Assembly: GCF_905220365.1 (NCBI RefSeq)
Contig: NC_061140.1
Coordinates: forward strand, 250,501 to 314,500
From: Vanessa cardui
Lineage: Eukaryota > Arthropoda > Insecta > Lepidoptera > Nymphalidae
Direction of reading: 5' to 3'
DNA length: 64,000 nt
The translations under genes were made by a program, and so were the position numbers. This document shows positions 23,144 through 34,850 of this stretch, piece after piece (within the stretch, counting starts at the first letter, position 1; each line of letters starts with the position of its first letter). The notes beneath the pieces are model-generated. The model did not search any database. It was not told the DNA's origin and saw nothing but the letters and a program-made list of their open reading frames with translations.

Positions 23144-23888
23144 TGCCGAATAAAAAACTCTCATAATATACCAAGAACCTTAACCTGTGAGACGATTACT
23201 GACTGTGTACAAATTAATAACAAAACACATAATTGAGTCTACATTTGTTGAACGGAATATTAATGACACGGTTTAAATGTTAAGCAGGCGTAGCTAGATT
23301 CATTAGTCATAATACATACTACGTAACGCCTAGTTTCATCTCGTTAATGATTTTTAATAATAATTCATCGCAACGTTTTAAGCTGGAATATAAAAGGTCA
23401 CCAAGGCGATGTTTGTAAAGTGTTTTATTAATTGGTCAGGGTTTCAACTTCAAATAAAAACGTCACATTAGAACCCTTATGCAATTAAATTCATTATATT
23501 ATACAATTAAATTGTATACAATTAAATCAATTCTTATATACCCTCTAAGCTATATATACCTATATGTATACCTCGGCAAAGCGATGTCTGTTATTTTTTA
23601 TTATGTGTACGATCTTAGTTATGTAAATAAATAAACTTTAAAGCTAGTAATGGCTCGGGGGTTATCTATTACTTGCGTTAAACTTTTCGTCGAGCGCCGC
23701 CCACTGGGATGTGGATGAAACATAGTGCAGCGGTCAGATACGGCGAGAACTAACAAGCACCGTTCTAATCTGTTGAATTGATTAATTTAAAAAAACATTA
23801 TTATATTAATATTTACCAATGTGACTTTTAAACAATCTACTTTAAAGGAATGTTATTTTATTAGTTTGAGTTACATTTTATACCTAAA

Positions 23889-24126
23889 CTAGCGACCCGA
23901 CCCGGCTTCGCACGGATGCAATTGTACTACTACTAATATACCAAAGAATTTGTTTATTTACGACATCACATTAGAAACTTCTAAAATTATCATTGTTTCT
24001 TTACTACATTGACCGTGTATTATATACAAAAACCTCGCATCAATCTATCTACCAAAAAAAACGTATTCATTCCATAGTATTAAAGATCTAAGCATACATT
24101 ATTGTTTGTTTTATACAATGTAATGA
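23889..24126 (-). mobile_element. Helitron-like nonautonomous element
   Basis: On the minus strand it starts TCATTACATTGTATAAAACA and ends in a GC-rich stretch (GAAGCCGGGTCGGGTCGCTAG). A T follows CTAG and an A precedes TC, the insertion rule of Helitrons. Confidence 0.6.
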
Positions 24127-24319
24127 TAATGAATATGGAGACAATATCACCTGTTGCAAACACTTGCTGCAGTGGAAGGAAAACACCGCGAGATATGTGT
24201 TGGGTAAAGTTCTTCCTCACTGGATTCCTCAATTCAAAGTAGGGTCCAGAAATAAGCCCCTTCTTCTTAGACAAGGAGAGACGGCGTTGACCCGGCAATG
24301 ATACAATAACAGGCTACTA

Positions 24320-24383
24320 GAGAGCTGAGAAAACGGTTATGTTTTTAAACTAATTTAAAAATATAACCGTTTTCTTAGCTCTC
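24320..24383. repeat. Nearly perfect 30-bp inverted repeat (hairpin)
   Basis: Arms 24320-24349 and 24354-24383 with a 4-nt loop. The two non-complementary positions are G opposite T, so a plus-strand RNA would pair across all 30 positions using two G-U pairs. Could be a foldback element or a small-RNA precursor. Confidence 0.75.
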
Positions 24384-26080
24384 CAAAAATGTATAATAAC
24401 TAAGAACTAATTTCAAAGCAACCGAAATAAAATGACCAGAAAGGTGGTAGAAATTCGTATTCGAACATGAACGAATTCGGACTAAAATTCGCCTTTAAAA
24501 TTCAAACAAAATTCGTGAAATACAATATCCAATGTAAAAAAACTTATTTTGTTACATAAATTACTTACTTAATAACGTTAAGATTTTAAATAAAATTTAG
24601 AAACAAATTATTAAAAGTAATTAAGATATTTTAACTGTGATTTTCCTAATTCGCCCAGTCTGTTCCATGCTTGAGTTACTTAACACGAATCCCCGCTGTT
24701 TAGATTTGGTTTTGATCAAGAACCTTCATTACCAGCGGCGGATATTTTCGTCTAGTTCTTGTTTATGGACCCTTTTAACTTAAATAATACTCTAGTCTTC
24801 GAATACGGGTTTGTAAACAAAATACCCATTTATATGTGATTTGTTTAAGACTTTTCGAATGAGGTTTTTTGATTTGTATCTCAAATCATAATTTTCAATC
24901 GGAGATCGGTTTGTATTTGATACCGCGAGGTGGTGCGCTCGAGCAATTTTGCCGGTCACGGTGAAACGCCTGATCCGTTATTTCCATTACACACTCCTGA
25001 CCTTTGCAATTAGAAGTACATAATTGGTACGTATAAGCTATTATCTGAAACATCCGACTGGTTTTCGAATCCCATTCCGCCCCATCAACGTTTAGATATT
25101 TATTGATAGACAAAAGTCTCTAATTGACGCTATTCCGACTGTAACCTCTGAATCATCAATTTTCTACGTTATTTTTGAGTCGATCAATTCACATGTACAA
25201 GTGCTGGTTTTGAATTTGAGATCATCATGGGTTATGAGTCCTTTGAATGAAGCCTATCCATATACATTTATGGTTGATACTTACAGCGTTTAAATTTTCA
25301 CTAGTATTTGGCTTTATATTTAAATATATTCTGTCTACATAAAATATTTACACAAATAAGGATTTTTAGACCACTATTTTTCTGTTATCTGTCACATATC
25401 ATACAAGAGTAACGCATATACAGACATGCACTCATTATTGTGTATTTATTATAATAAAAAGACGGCATCTAATAAAAGCTTACGAAACCAAAAGAGAACC
25501 ACTGTCAGTAAGTCAACAGGCCTCTAAAACAATCACGGCGTGTGTAAAAAATATCTCATAACGAAACAAAATTCCGAATAGACAAATGGCTCATAATTTA
25601 AGGTTATACGCGCCCGCGGCGTGCGTGCCGCTAAACGCAAGATTGGGCTGACAGGTAGAGCCTGCTCCCAGACTTGGAATTTAGATCCGTTGCCCGTAAT
25701 ATACGCAGAGTGCTTTCGTGTACTCCACTTAGCTGCCATCGCTTTTATTATAAAATAATATTAAATTTAAACTCTTTAAATTGATGACAGTGTATTTTGT
25801 ATTAGTGTGACAAAAAAGACCCGCTAAGATTCTTTCACTGGCTTTTTTCCAGTCTGGGGGTTTCCTTTGCTGAACCGGTGGTGGGGTTTTTTGACTATCA
25901 GTTAATAAATGTAATGCTTATATATTGAATTAAGGTATTTGAGTTGAGTTGCTCTAGCATTTTCTTTTCGTTTAACAGTCATATATCTCTATCTCAGTCT
26001 CAGACAGTGAGATATTGATATAACTATGTAGGCGTATTTCTTATCCTAAATATTTGGTTTATGCGAATATCGTAAAGTTA

Positions 26081-26098
26081 GATGATGATGATGATGAT
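26081..26098. repeat. (GAT)6 microsatellite
   Basis: Six perfect GAT units. No coding context. Confidence 0.85.
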
Positions 26099-26796
26099 AG
26101 CTATAGATTGAATTACTGTAAGTAAATTATAAATATGCATATTTTCATATATATCTTTCCTTGATTTGATTTTTAAAAAAAGTTTGTTATTTGAGTTCCA
26201 CACTTATACTATGGTGTATCTAATTATAACAAGTACTAAAACTATCGTAAGCGATACTCAGATAGTTACTTGCTTTGGTTTCTTAATGTTATAAAAAAAA
26301 AAAACTAGACTTAGCACAAAAACATAAAATGACATATTATTAGATATGAATCATCTTTAACCTGATTTTACGTCAGCAAATTTATAGAAAATTAGCTCTT
26401 ACATATGAACAAGTACTTTTCCCTCTTATACAGTTCACTTACTTAGTTCTACAATTCCATATTGTACCGAACATAAGTCGAAGCGCATTATATTTCACGG
26501 TTTTAATGTACCAAAGAGGTTTACCTCTGTCATCTGTTGTAATCGTCAAAACAGTCAAAACAACAATGAACATATTGTCGCAGAGGTGTAACGAATCGCA
26601 TTGAAAAGGCGAACAATACCACTGACAGCTCTGTAGTCAATTCCCCTTTGAGCTTCAACCGAGGTACAAATTATATTTGATGCATATTTAATACTTATTC
26701 TGAACAATCTTCATAAATATTAGATTTAAAAGAAAATACATTTTCCACGTGTCAAATTGAAAGATAGTAGTGTAAGTTGGAATCATATTCACTATA

Positions 26797-27015
26797 TCCA
26801 TCACATAGTATAAAATAAAGTCTTGCCGCTGTCTGTCCCCATATTTGCTTTAAAATTACGCAACGGATTTTGATGCAGTATTTTTTAATAGATAGAGCAA
26901 TTTAAGAGGAAGGTTTTTGTATATAATACATGCACAATATATTTAAAATCAAGAAAAAATCTGTAGTTTATTGAGTTCCAGCATTTTTCCCGTGTGAAGA
27001 CGGGCGGGTCGCTAG
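26797..27015 (+). mobile_element. Helitron-like nonautonomous element
   Basis: Starts near TCCATCACATAGTATAAAAT and ends GGGCGGGTCGCTAG before a T. The internal AACGGATTTTGATGC and GAGGAAGGTTTTTGTATA blocks match the 63279 copy. Confidence 0.6.
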
Positions 27016-27607
27016 TATTGTATAAGAATTTAAATAAGGAACTACAGAAACAAAATCTATTATTTAAAAAAAGCTAAATAATTTGGTCGCCTGTAAAAAG
27101 GCTTAGCTTCTAAAACGTTCAAATTAATCTTAGTGTTACTGTACGTAACGAATGCGCTGATAATTTGTTTCAAACTATGTTTTTACGGTCGTGTAAAGTT
27201 TGTAGTAGTCTAGTTCATTCGTTTTATAAAACTAAATAACCTAACATAAATAATGTAATTAATCCCTTCACTATTTTGTATTTACACAACAATTTTTTTG
27301 TGTTTCATTTGTATTCCAATGTCGGTGAGTTAAGGTTACAGACACACAAATAAATACCTCAGACGTGGTATTATTAATATTAATTGCAGAGTCAATCAAT
27401 ACCCTTAATAATGTACCCGTAATAGTCTACCCTTTTTTCTTATAGCCTTCATGTTTCCCGAGATACACGTAACCTATATTTTAGTTCAGGATATGATATG
27501 ATCCATGGCAATGTATAATGCATCCAGTGTCATTGGTAATAGTGTTCTATTTTCAACAAATATTTTCTTAATGAATTTGGACTTGTTATGTTTTAATTAT
27601 TTATAAT

Positions 27608-27715
27608 AGCCGAAGTGGTCCAATAGTAATTCTTTCGTAGATTACAGGTCAAACGCGGACCAGCACAACAGTTGTGTAATTGTGCTTAAGTTGGGTTTAT
27701 AATTGCCTGTAAAGA
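27608..27715 (+). mobile_element. Decayed SINE head
   Basis: The CCGAAGTGGTCCAATAGTAA head and a GTGCTTAAGTTGGGTTTATA block lie in the order found in the intact SINEs. Confidence 0.4.
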
Positions 27716-28109
27716 AATGTCATGGTACCATATGCTTATCCACCAACCAGCCACCAACAGATCTGGCTCAGGCGATGTTTATGTAGTTTTACTCTATCTG
27801 CACAGACAGCTAAACATTCCAAAACTTTCAATTATCGTATTAATGTCGCCAATACCGCTACGCCAGTGGTACCATAGAATATGACCGTGGTGGTGTCAAA
27901 CGGTACCATCCATCACGAATTATCCACGCCCGTCCGCCGCTGTGATTTACGTTACGGAATTTCTTTTACGTAATAACTGATGTTATTATTGATTCATTTA
28001 TCTAAGCTAACATTAGGTAACACGAAGGCTGTATAAGTTGAGCTTAAGGATACTTATGTATGCAATAATTTAATTTCTAATAAATATCTACTAATAAAGG
28101 ATTTTTTTA

Positions 28110-28406
28110 GAGCTGAGATGACCTAGTGGTTAGAACACGTGCACCTTAACCGATGATTGTGGGTTCAAACCCAGGCAAGCACCACTATATATATGTGCTT
28201 AACTTGTGTTTATAATTTATCTCGTGCTCGGCGGTGAAGGAAAACATCGTGAGGAAACCTGCATGTGTCTAATTTCATCGGAATTCTACTATATGTGCAT
28301 TCCACCACCCCGCACTGGAACAGCGTGGTGGAAAATGTTCCAAACCCTCTCCTTAATGGAAGGGGAGGCCTTATCTCAGCAGTGGGAAATGTACAGGTTG
28401 TTACTT
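28110..28406 (+). mobile_element. Near full-length Metulj-type SINE
   Basis: Head GAGCTGAGATGACCTAGTGG, B box GGGTTCAAACCC, body (GTGCTTAACTTGTGTTTATA; GGAAAACATCGTGAGGAAAC) and 3' end (CAGCAGTGGGAAATGTACAG). No clear target duplication. Confidence 0.8.
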
Positions 28407-28569
28407 CAAACCACATACATATTAAGAATTACTGTTTTGCGGTACCATAAATGATGACTAGGTAGTACCTAGACAGAGTTGCACAAAGCCCCCCCATTAG
28501 TTTACTATGTTAATATGTCAAGATAGTCTAAACTAGTGTTTTAAATAACCCAGAAAATCCTCGGTCGTC

Positions 28570-28920
28570 TATGATTTATTTTTTCATGATATGACCACTA
28601 ACCATCAGGTCTCCACCACCCATAGTGAATAGTAAAAGTAAGTAAGTAACAGCATGTACATTTCCCACTGCTGAGATAAGGCCTCCTCTTCCATTAAGGA
28701 GAGGGTTTGGAACATAGTGAATGGCCATGTAAAAATATTAAGCAATCCTTACATTGCCAATGTGCCACCTCCCTTGTCAACTAAGATGTTATGTCATTTG
28801 TGCCTGTAGTTACACTGGCTCACTCGCCCTTTAAATCGTACCAATACCGAGCATTGGTGTTTAACGGTGGAATAATTAATGAGTGGGTGGTACCTACCCA
28901 CATTACAAACTATTTGATAT
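28570..28920 (-). repeat. GTTCCGGTTT...CTTACCATCAG family repeat, split by a SINE
   Basis: Minus-strand copy of the family at 29929 (blocks TAGTTACACTGGCTCACTCG, AACTAAGATGTTATGTC and the CCTACCCAC end). A truncated SINE interrupts it at 28631-28712. Confidence 0.55.
28631..28712 (-). mobile_element. 5'-truncated SINE with 10-bp target duplication
   Basis: Only the last 80 or so bases of the Metulj-type SINE are present. CATAGTGAAT flanks it at 28621-28630 and 28713-28722. Confidence 0.75.
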
Positions 28921-29329
28921 TAATATGTGTAAATAATAAGAAATACAAATCTGTTTAATACGTAAGGTATTGGCTTGGCTAAAAAGAAAAGTAACCAAAC
29001 GATGTTTTACAGTTAGTATATTAATAATTAGATTATGATTGAAGACGCCTCGGGTAATCTAATATTACAAAAACATAACGGCATTCAAAATTAATTTTTC
29101 ATTTTCGTCTTCCTCGAATATAATTTGAAAATTAATTTCGTAGTAACGATTCTGTCGTTCAATTTTATTTTAATGAAAATCTATTATCGGAGCGTTTCAC
29201 GTTTTTATTTTTATTTTACCTTATTAATGAAATATCGTATTAGTATGGTTTACTAATAATAATAATTGAAAACTGTTTTTCTTTTCTGCCTAGCCCTATC
29301 ATCGCATACTTTAAGTGCCATGATGTTTA

Positions 29330-29649
29330 CAACAACAACAACAACAACAGCCTGTAAATTCCCACTGCTGGGCTAAAGGCCTCCTCTCCCTTTGAGGAGA
29401 AGGTTTGGAACATATTCCACCACGCTGTTCCAATGCGGGTTGGTGGAATACACATGTGGCAGAATTTCTATGAAATTTGTCACATGCAGGTTTCCTCACG
29501 ATGTTTTCCTTCATCGCTGAGCACGAAATGAACTATAAAGACAAATTAAGCACATGAACAGCGGTGCTTGCCTGGGTTTGAACCCGCAATCATTGGTTAA
29601 GATGCACTCGTTCTAACCACTGGGCCATCTCAACTCTCAAGTCGAGATG
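29330..29649 (-). mobile_element. Full-length Metulj-type SINE with 13-bp target duplication and inverted head
   Basis: Complete copy with a (GTT)7-like tail. GCCATGATGTTTA flanks it (29317-29329, 29650-29662). At the SINE's 5' end, GGCCATCTC (29623-29631) faces an inverted GAGATGGCC (29644-29652). Confidence 0.85.
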
Positions 29650-29702
29650 GCCATGATGTTTATAAATCAGAAACATATCCGTCAAAAACAGATGTATAAA
29701 GT

Positions 29703-29870
29703 GGGAGAGTACAACCAAAGAAATGGATGGATTGTGTAAAAGAAGATATGGTTAGAAATAATGTTACTTGTGAGATGACGTCTGACAGAGAAGTATGGAA
29801 GGAGAAGACATGCTGTGCCCCAAATAAAAGCGGGAGCGATAAGGGTAGGAGGATGATGATCCGTTAGAAA
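29703..29870 (+). pseudogene. C-terminal remnant of a non-LTR retrotransposon reverse transcriptase
   Basis: In the frame with TGG at 29724 it reads PKKWMDCVKEDM, then EMTSDREVWKEKTCCA. This is the typical tail of LINE open reading frames (RPxxxWxDxVKxDM ... DRxxWxxxT), as in RTE-like elements. No polymerase domain remains upstream. Confidence 0.65.
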
Positions 29871-29928
29871 AAATAACCTTATTAAAATTGGTATAAACAT
29901 ACATTATTATATATTAACATATATGTAT

Positions 29929-30218
29929 TACTTGGTGGTAGGGCTTTGTGCAAGCCATCTCTGTAGGTACCACCCACTCATCAGTTATTCTACTGCCAAA
30001 TAACAGTACTCAGTATTGTTGTGTTCCGGTTTGATGGGTGAGTGAGCCAGTATAACTACAGGCACAAGCGACATAACATCTTAGTTCCCAAGGTTGGTGA
30101 CGTATTGACGATGTTAAGAATAGTTAACATATCTTACAGCGTCATTGTGTATGGGTGATGGTGACTACTTACCATCAGGTGGCCCATATGCTCGTTCGCC
30201 AAGCTATACCATAAAAAA
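29929..30218 (+). repeat. Well-preserved copy of the GTTCCGGTTT...CTTACCATCAG repeat family
   Basis: Contains TGGTGGTAGGGCTTTGTGCA, GGTACCACCCACTCATCAG, GTGAGTGAGCCAGTATAACT and CTTACCATCAGGTGGCCCAT. Used here as the reference for the other copies. Confidence 0.6.
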
Positions 30219-30362
30219 GTTGGTTCAATAGTGTTACCAAGGTATCACATCCATAAATGAATATACACGGTACAAATAAATCCAATAATTTTAATGATAA
30301 CAATTCGAAACAAGCAAACAATTATACCGACAAGACATTTGCCGAAACGCAATAATTCCTAT

Positions 30363-30460
30363 TGCTGTTTCCTGGTTGAAAGGTTAAGTGAGTCAGTGTA
30401 ATTACATACACAAGGGACATAGCGTCTCTGACTCTAAATATGGCGGCGCCTGAGCTACGT
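30363..30460 (+). repeat. Partial copy of the same repeat family
   Basis: CTGTTTCCTGGTTGAAAGGT and AAGTGAGTCAGTGTAATTAC, then CACAAGGGACATAGCGTCT. Confidence 0.4.
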
Positions 30461-30677
30461 AACCAATCTACTCCCATCTCTTTCTCGGGTACCATTTATC
30501 TTTAACTTCAACACTAAATATTATATATTAAAACCAATCAATTTAAATTCCTTAACAAACGTCGAACTGTGATTAACTGAAGTAAAATTGAAACGATAAT
30601 AAAACATTTTAAACGAACAGTCTAAAACTGGTCGATACAACGTCGCATGCAACAGCGAAACACGCAAGCGCAGACAG

Positions 30678-30740
30678 ATAGCATCGCCGGGAATCGAACC
30701 CGGACCAGTGCTTAATTAACCTATTCTTTGACGCCTTCAT
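30678..30740 (-). repeat. tRNA-like remnant (T-arm only)
   Basis: The minus strand has CCGGGTTCGATTCCCGG, a perfect T-arm, followed by CGATGC, but no matching D or anticodon arms. A SINE or tRNA pseudogene relic. Confidence 0.35.
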
Positions 30741-31724
30741 TTATTCAGCTTTAATATTGCTTTACGAGCTGCTGTCTGTAACGCATTTTGTTTTATTATA
30801 AGACTAACTACTGAGTTTTTATTTTTGAAGATATATTATAATGTCGTATTTTTTTCAGATTATTTTGTCTGTGCATGTTACCGTATAGTTTTGTTGTGTA
30901 AATTAGAATGTTATATTGTTTAATATAAAATTTGTTAGAAATTAATTAATATATATGTATTTTTTGTTACAGGTATTTATCAAAACAAGAAGAGTACTCT
31001 TCAATTTATAACCAAAACATCAAAGCTAAGTTATATATATGTATTTAAGGGAAGTAAAATATTGGAAGTCACATTCATAATAAGTTTGAATACTAGCATA
31101 CATCAAAATTATGTTAGCATCGCACATACAAGACCTCGTATCACAACTTTACATCGTATTGTGGAAATCTATAACTAACTTAGATAATCACAAAACGACA
31201 CACAAGCACTAAGTTTATGATTCAATGGCGTTAAAATTTGTTGAAAAAATTACGCACACGTGTTTTCATGCGCAAATAAAATATGGACGTAACCAACTAA
31301 TTTAATTGCTAAACTGAACTGAACTTTAGATCCATATAAATAACGATCATTGACATATTTAAATGTAAAACAAATACAAAATGTTGAGTACAAATATATT
31401 CTGCGCTTCGAAGTAGCTCGCAGTGACGTAATATCAAATCGCTGCCTACTTCAAATTACGGCCAATTTCAATAATTTGGCTTTGTACCTTCGTCCATTGT
31501 TCATGTTAATACGATTCGAAATTTAAAGTATTGTTTTGGGTTAAGTATAGAGTAAGGAAATTAAGATCAGAATTCTTTTTTTAATACTTATAATTTTGAA
31601 ATTGATCATTGTTACAAATGTTATGATGTTGTCCGGTCCTGTGGCGGTCTTTGTTCATAGACACCAATTACCAATTGCACAAAAGCTTGTAGGTATATAA
31701 TATTATATACATAGATATATATAA

Positions 31725-31990
31725 TAAACTAGCTGAAAAAAAAAATATTATTGTAGCCTAATATACTACCTATTATATCAGTTATCTGCCAGTGAAAGTC
31801 CCATGAAAATCAGTCCAGTCGTTCCAGAGATTAGCCGGAACAAACAGAGAGACAGACAGACCGATAAAAATTGTAAAAAAATGTTATTTTGGTATATTGT
31901 ACCGTTTAAAAACAAATATGCATTGAGTAAAAAAGGGCTATTTTAATATTACAAACAGACACTCCAATTTTTTTATATGTATGAATAGAT
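31725..31990. repeat. Dispersed repeat, copy 1 of 2
   Basis: Shares GTTCCAGAGATTAGCCGGAA, TTTTAATATTACAAACAGAC and ACTCCAATTTT with 51970-52265, in the same order. Confidence 0.55.
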
Positions 31991-32356
31991 ATACGCAAAT
32001 ACCTCCCTCTCTCTTAACACTGATTTTTATGTGTAATTGTTTTGACAAATAAACTCAAAATAGCATAAAGACTCTATACAGCTTAAATTTTTTAATCAGC
32101 GGTAGTCTTCAGATCGTCATGAGGTCTTACTACATAAATAAATCCAATAAATATACAAGAATATTCACAAAACAAATCAATACGTGTGCTAATGTCGTCT
32201 TCGTTTAAGCACTAAGCGGTGCCCGCTGGGTGCGCGTCAGTGTATCTTCTCACGGCTGTCACTATTGGCTACTTACATTATTCGCGGGGTCAACAAATGA
32301 CATATTTACTTCGAAACCGCAGTTGTTTGTGAAAAAGTTCACTTAAACATAAAAGT

Positions 32357-32423
32357 ATTAACCTGTAAATATCCCAATGCTGGGAAAATATCACTTAGAA
32401 GAGAAAGATTGGACCACGCTGTT
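32357..32423 (-). mobile_element. Decayed SINE 3' fragment
   Basis: ACCTGTAAATATCCCAATGCTGGGA and a GGACCACGCTGTT block, in minus orientation. Confidence 0.4.
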
Positions 32424-32469
32424 AATAAGATGAATGTAATGTTGTACACGTAAAATTGTTTACGACGAA

Positions 32470-32710
32470 TCATTACATAGTATAAAACAAAGTCACTTTC
32501 CTTCTTTAAAATCACGCAGCGGATTTTGATGCGGTTTTTAACAATAGATAGAGTGATTCGAGGAAGGTCTTTGTTTTTACGTGGACAATATAGTAAAGAA
32601 ATAGGTACTGATAATTTTTGAAGTGTATAATGTGATGTCCTAAATAAATAAATTCTGTAGTATATTTAGTGTTAGCATTGCACCCTTGCGTAGCCGGGCT
32701 GGGTCGCTTG
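32470..32710 (+). mobile_element. Helitron-like nonautonomous element
   Basis: A/TCATTACATAGTATAAAACA start. The end, AGCCGGGCTGGGTCGCTTG, has one change from CTAG. Confidence 0.55.
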
Positions 32711-33139
32711 TTAGAAATACAATTCAAACACTTGAAAACTCTCGACATTTGCTTGGCTTCGAACCCACAATCTTTTGTTAGTACATGAATGTCGTAACCA
32801 CAGAGCCTATTGTAATATACTGAAGCATAATTACATTAAATCGCTCAACCTACTTTCAAACAACTAATAACTGCAGAATGATTTTACAAAAATCAAAACA
32901 CAATGATTGACTTTTATAACTCAATTCTTTTGTTACAAAACGATTAGCAACCGTTCAATGAGTTCTTCGGTTCAACGAACGCGAATTAGTTAAGATTATT
33001 AGCTCGATGCTACCGGGATTTATGGTTCCGTAGGTTTTATTTTTCTCTCGTAGCGGGAAGCTGAACGGTTATGACATCGACCTTTCCCTCTCTTTCTATT
33101 TCCCTTTTTAATTACATGCAGTTTTATAGAAAACTAATT

Positions 33140-33306
33140 GACGCCCACGGTTTCGTTCGCGTTTTTGTGGTAGTTCATCATATAATAGGCATAAAAAGTA
33201 GCCTATGTCTTGGAGTTCAACTTTGCTGCACAACAAATTACATCAAATTCATCTCATTGACATTGACAGACAGTGTTACTTTCACATTTATAATATTAGT
33301 ATAGAT
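33140..33306 (+). repeat. CAGACAGACAG-type dispersed repeat
   Basis: TTCGTTCGCGTTTTTGTGG, AAAAAGTAGCCTATGTC, then ATTATAATATTAGTATAGATTA-like 3' end. Confidence 0.5.
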
Positions 33307-34444
33307 TAACTTAACTATTTTTTAAAATATTTATTATTAATAGTTAAACTTTTTTTTAATATGTTAATATTTCATTGTGGCTTTTATTTAACACATTATA
33401 GCAAAAGTGCTATGTTCCAACCGAGTGTCCCACGACACAAATCTTTTTTTAGTTTCAAATTGTCAATGTGTCGCTTTCCATGTGACCTTGTTGTTATTTA
33501 CCATGTGCAAATGTGTGACGTCACTACATTGCAAAGCCCGATGACATCATATGACACAAAAAACCTTTTAATCCTTCGAAATACCTATCAATATAGAAAT
33601 GAAATTATATCAATATTCTGTGAACGACAAACGTGCTTTGATGCAGTTTCTTAAAATGTTTGCTTAAATTACACAATTACCATAAAATATAAACAAAAAA
33701 TGAGTGTGCAATACAATATATAATTTTTTAATAATTAAATTTAATTATTAAAATTTTCTGGCTCTTTTCCTTAATTTTGAGTTGAGAATTCTCGTTTTTC
33801 CGAGTTTTAAATCAAATCAAAAAGTTATATATAATAACAATATTATATTAACTAAAAATATATGTACCTACATAAAATATACATTTTGGAAAATGTTTAT
33901 ACCGCTACAAGTATCTCGAACTACCATTGTACTAAATCGAGGATCTGTGGATAAAAGAATCACAAACATTAAATCACTCTATAAACCTGACATATAAGTT
34001 GCAAAGAAACCTCAATTTGACTAAAATTTAATATTGTTGTTTAATTTATTACGATACAACCATATCGGATGAGGCTCAGAGTGATCAACGGCGCCTTCCA
34101 CGCCGCAAATCAAGCCTCGCATTATCTTTCAGAACGCCTCACATCAGGGATATACTATCAACCGTTAATGGTATAAATATATACAAAAAGATACGACATC
34201 TCCTTTTTAAAAGACAGTTACAATCAGAGCGACGGCAAGGAAACCATTTGTCAACGTTACGTGCGGACTGCGTCCGAGCTTTCATACAGCACACAAAAAC
34301 ACTAACAACTACATCTGAAGAATCTAAATCAAAGCCTCGTCCGGATAAGGGCCTGGCACACTTTACATTACACTATTAGAGAATACGTAGCTGTATACGA
34401 TGATATCATAACTAGGCTCGTCCGATAAAGGGTTGTTTCACAGA

Positions 34445-34612
34445 CTGTACTTCCTACTTATATTATAAATGAGAAAGTTTGTGAAGATAGATGTGTGTTT
34501 GTTACTTTTTCACGAAAAAACTACTGACCGGATTTTAATGAAATTTAATAATGATATAGGTTATACATCAGAATAATACATAGGCTATATTTTATAATGA
34601 TTATAAGTAATT
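34445..34612 (+). repeat. Dispersed repeat (TATATTATAAATGAGAAAG start)
   Basis: CTTATATTATAAATGAGAAA, a GTTACTTTTTCACG block and AATACATAGGCTATA occur in the order typical of a widespread lepidopteran repeat, perhaps Helitron-related. A shorter relative lies at about 22340-22430. Confidence 0.45.
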
Positions 34613-34670
34613 TGATCCGGGTTTGAACTCGAAATTAACGATTAAGATTCACATGTTCTCCATCAAAACC
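34612..34670 (-). mobile_element. Decayed SINE head
   Basis: CCGGGTTTGAACTCG followed by TTAACGATTAAGATTCACA is the SINE's tRNA-like head in minus orientation. Confidence 0.4.
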
Positions 34671-34679
34671 CATTGACAC

Positions 34680-34850
34680 TAAAGCCACTACAGCGCCAGC
34701 TACTTGAAAACTTATGTGTTATGTCCCTTACCTGTAGTTACACTGGCTCACAACCCTTCGAACCGAAACAAAATAATACTAAAGACTGCAATAAGATGGT
34801 AAAATATCTGATATCGACTGGCTTGCACAAATCTTACTACTAAGTTAACA
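34680..34850 (-). repeat. Copy of the GTTCCGGTTT...CTTACCATCAG repeat
   Basis: Minus orientation: TAGTTACACTGGCTCACAAC and CTGGCTTGCACAAATC match the ends of the family. Confidence 0.45.

Noticed and set aside
28206..28454. Open frames of 60-82 codons within SINE copies (also near 20410, 29311 and 47740)
   Set aside because: They are translations of SINE sequence, recognisable by shared peptides such as MCIPPTRIGTAWW, and not genes.
30678..30740. Possible tRNA gene
   Set aside because: Only the T-arm and part of an acceptor strand are present. The anticodon and D arms cannot be drawn.
33361..33654. 97-codon plus-strand frame
   Set aside because: No domain, composition typical of AT-rich noncoding DNA, and unsupported splice context.
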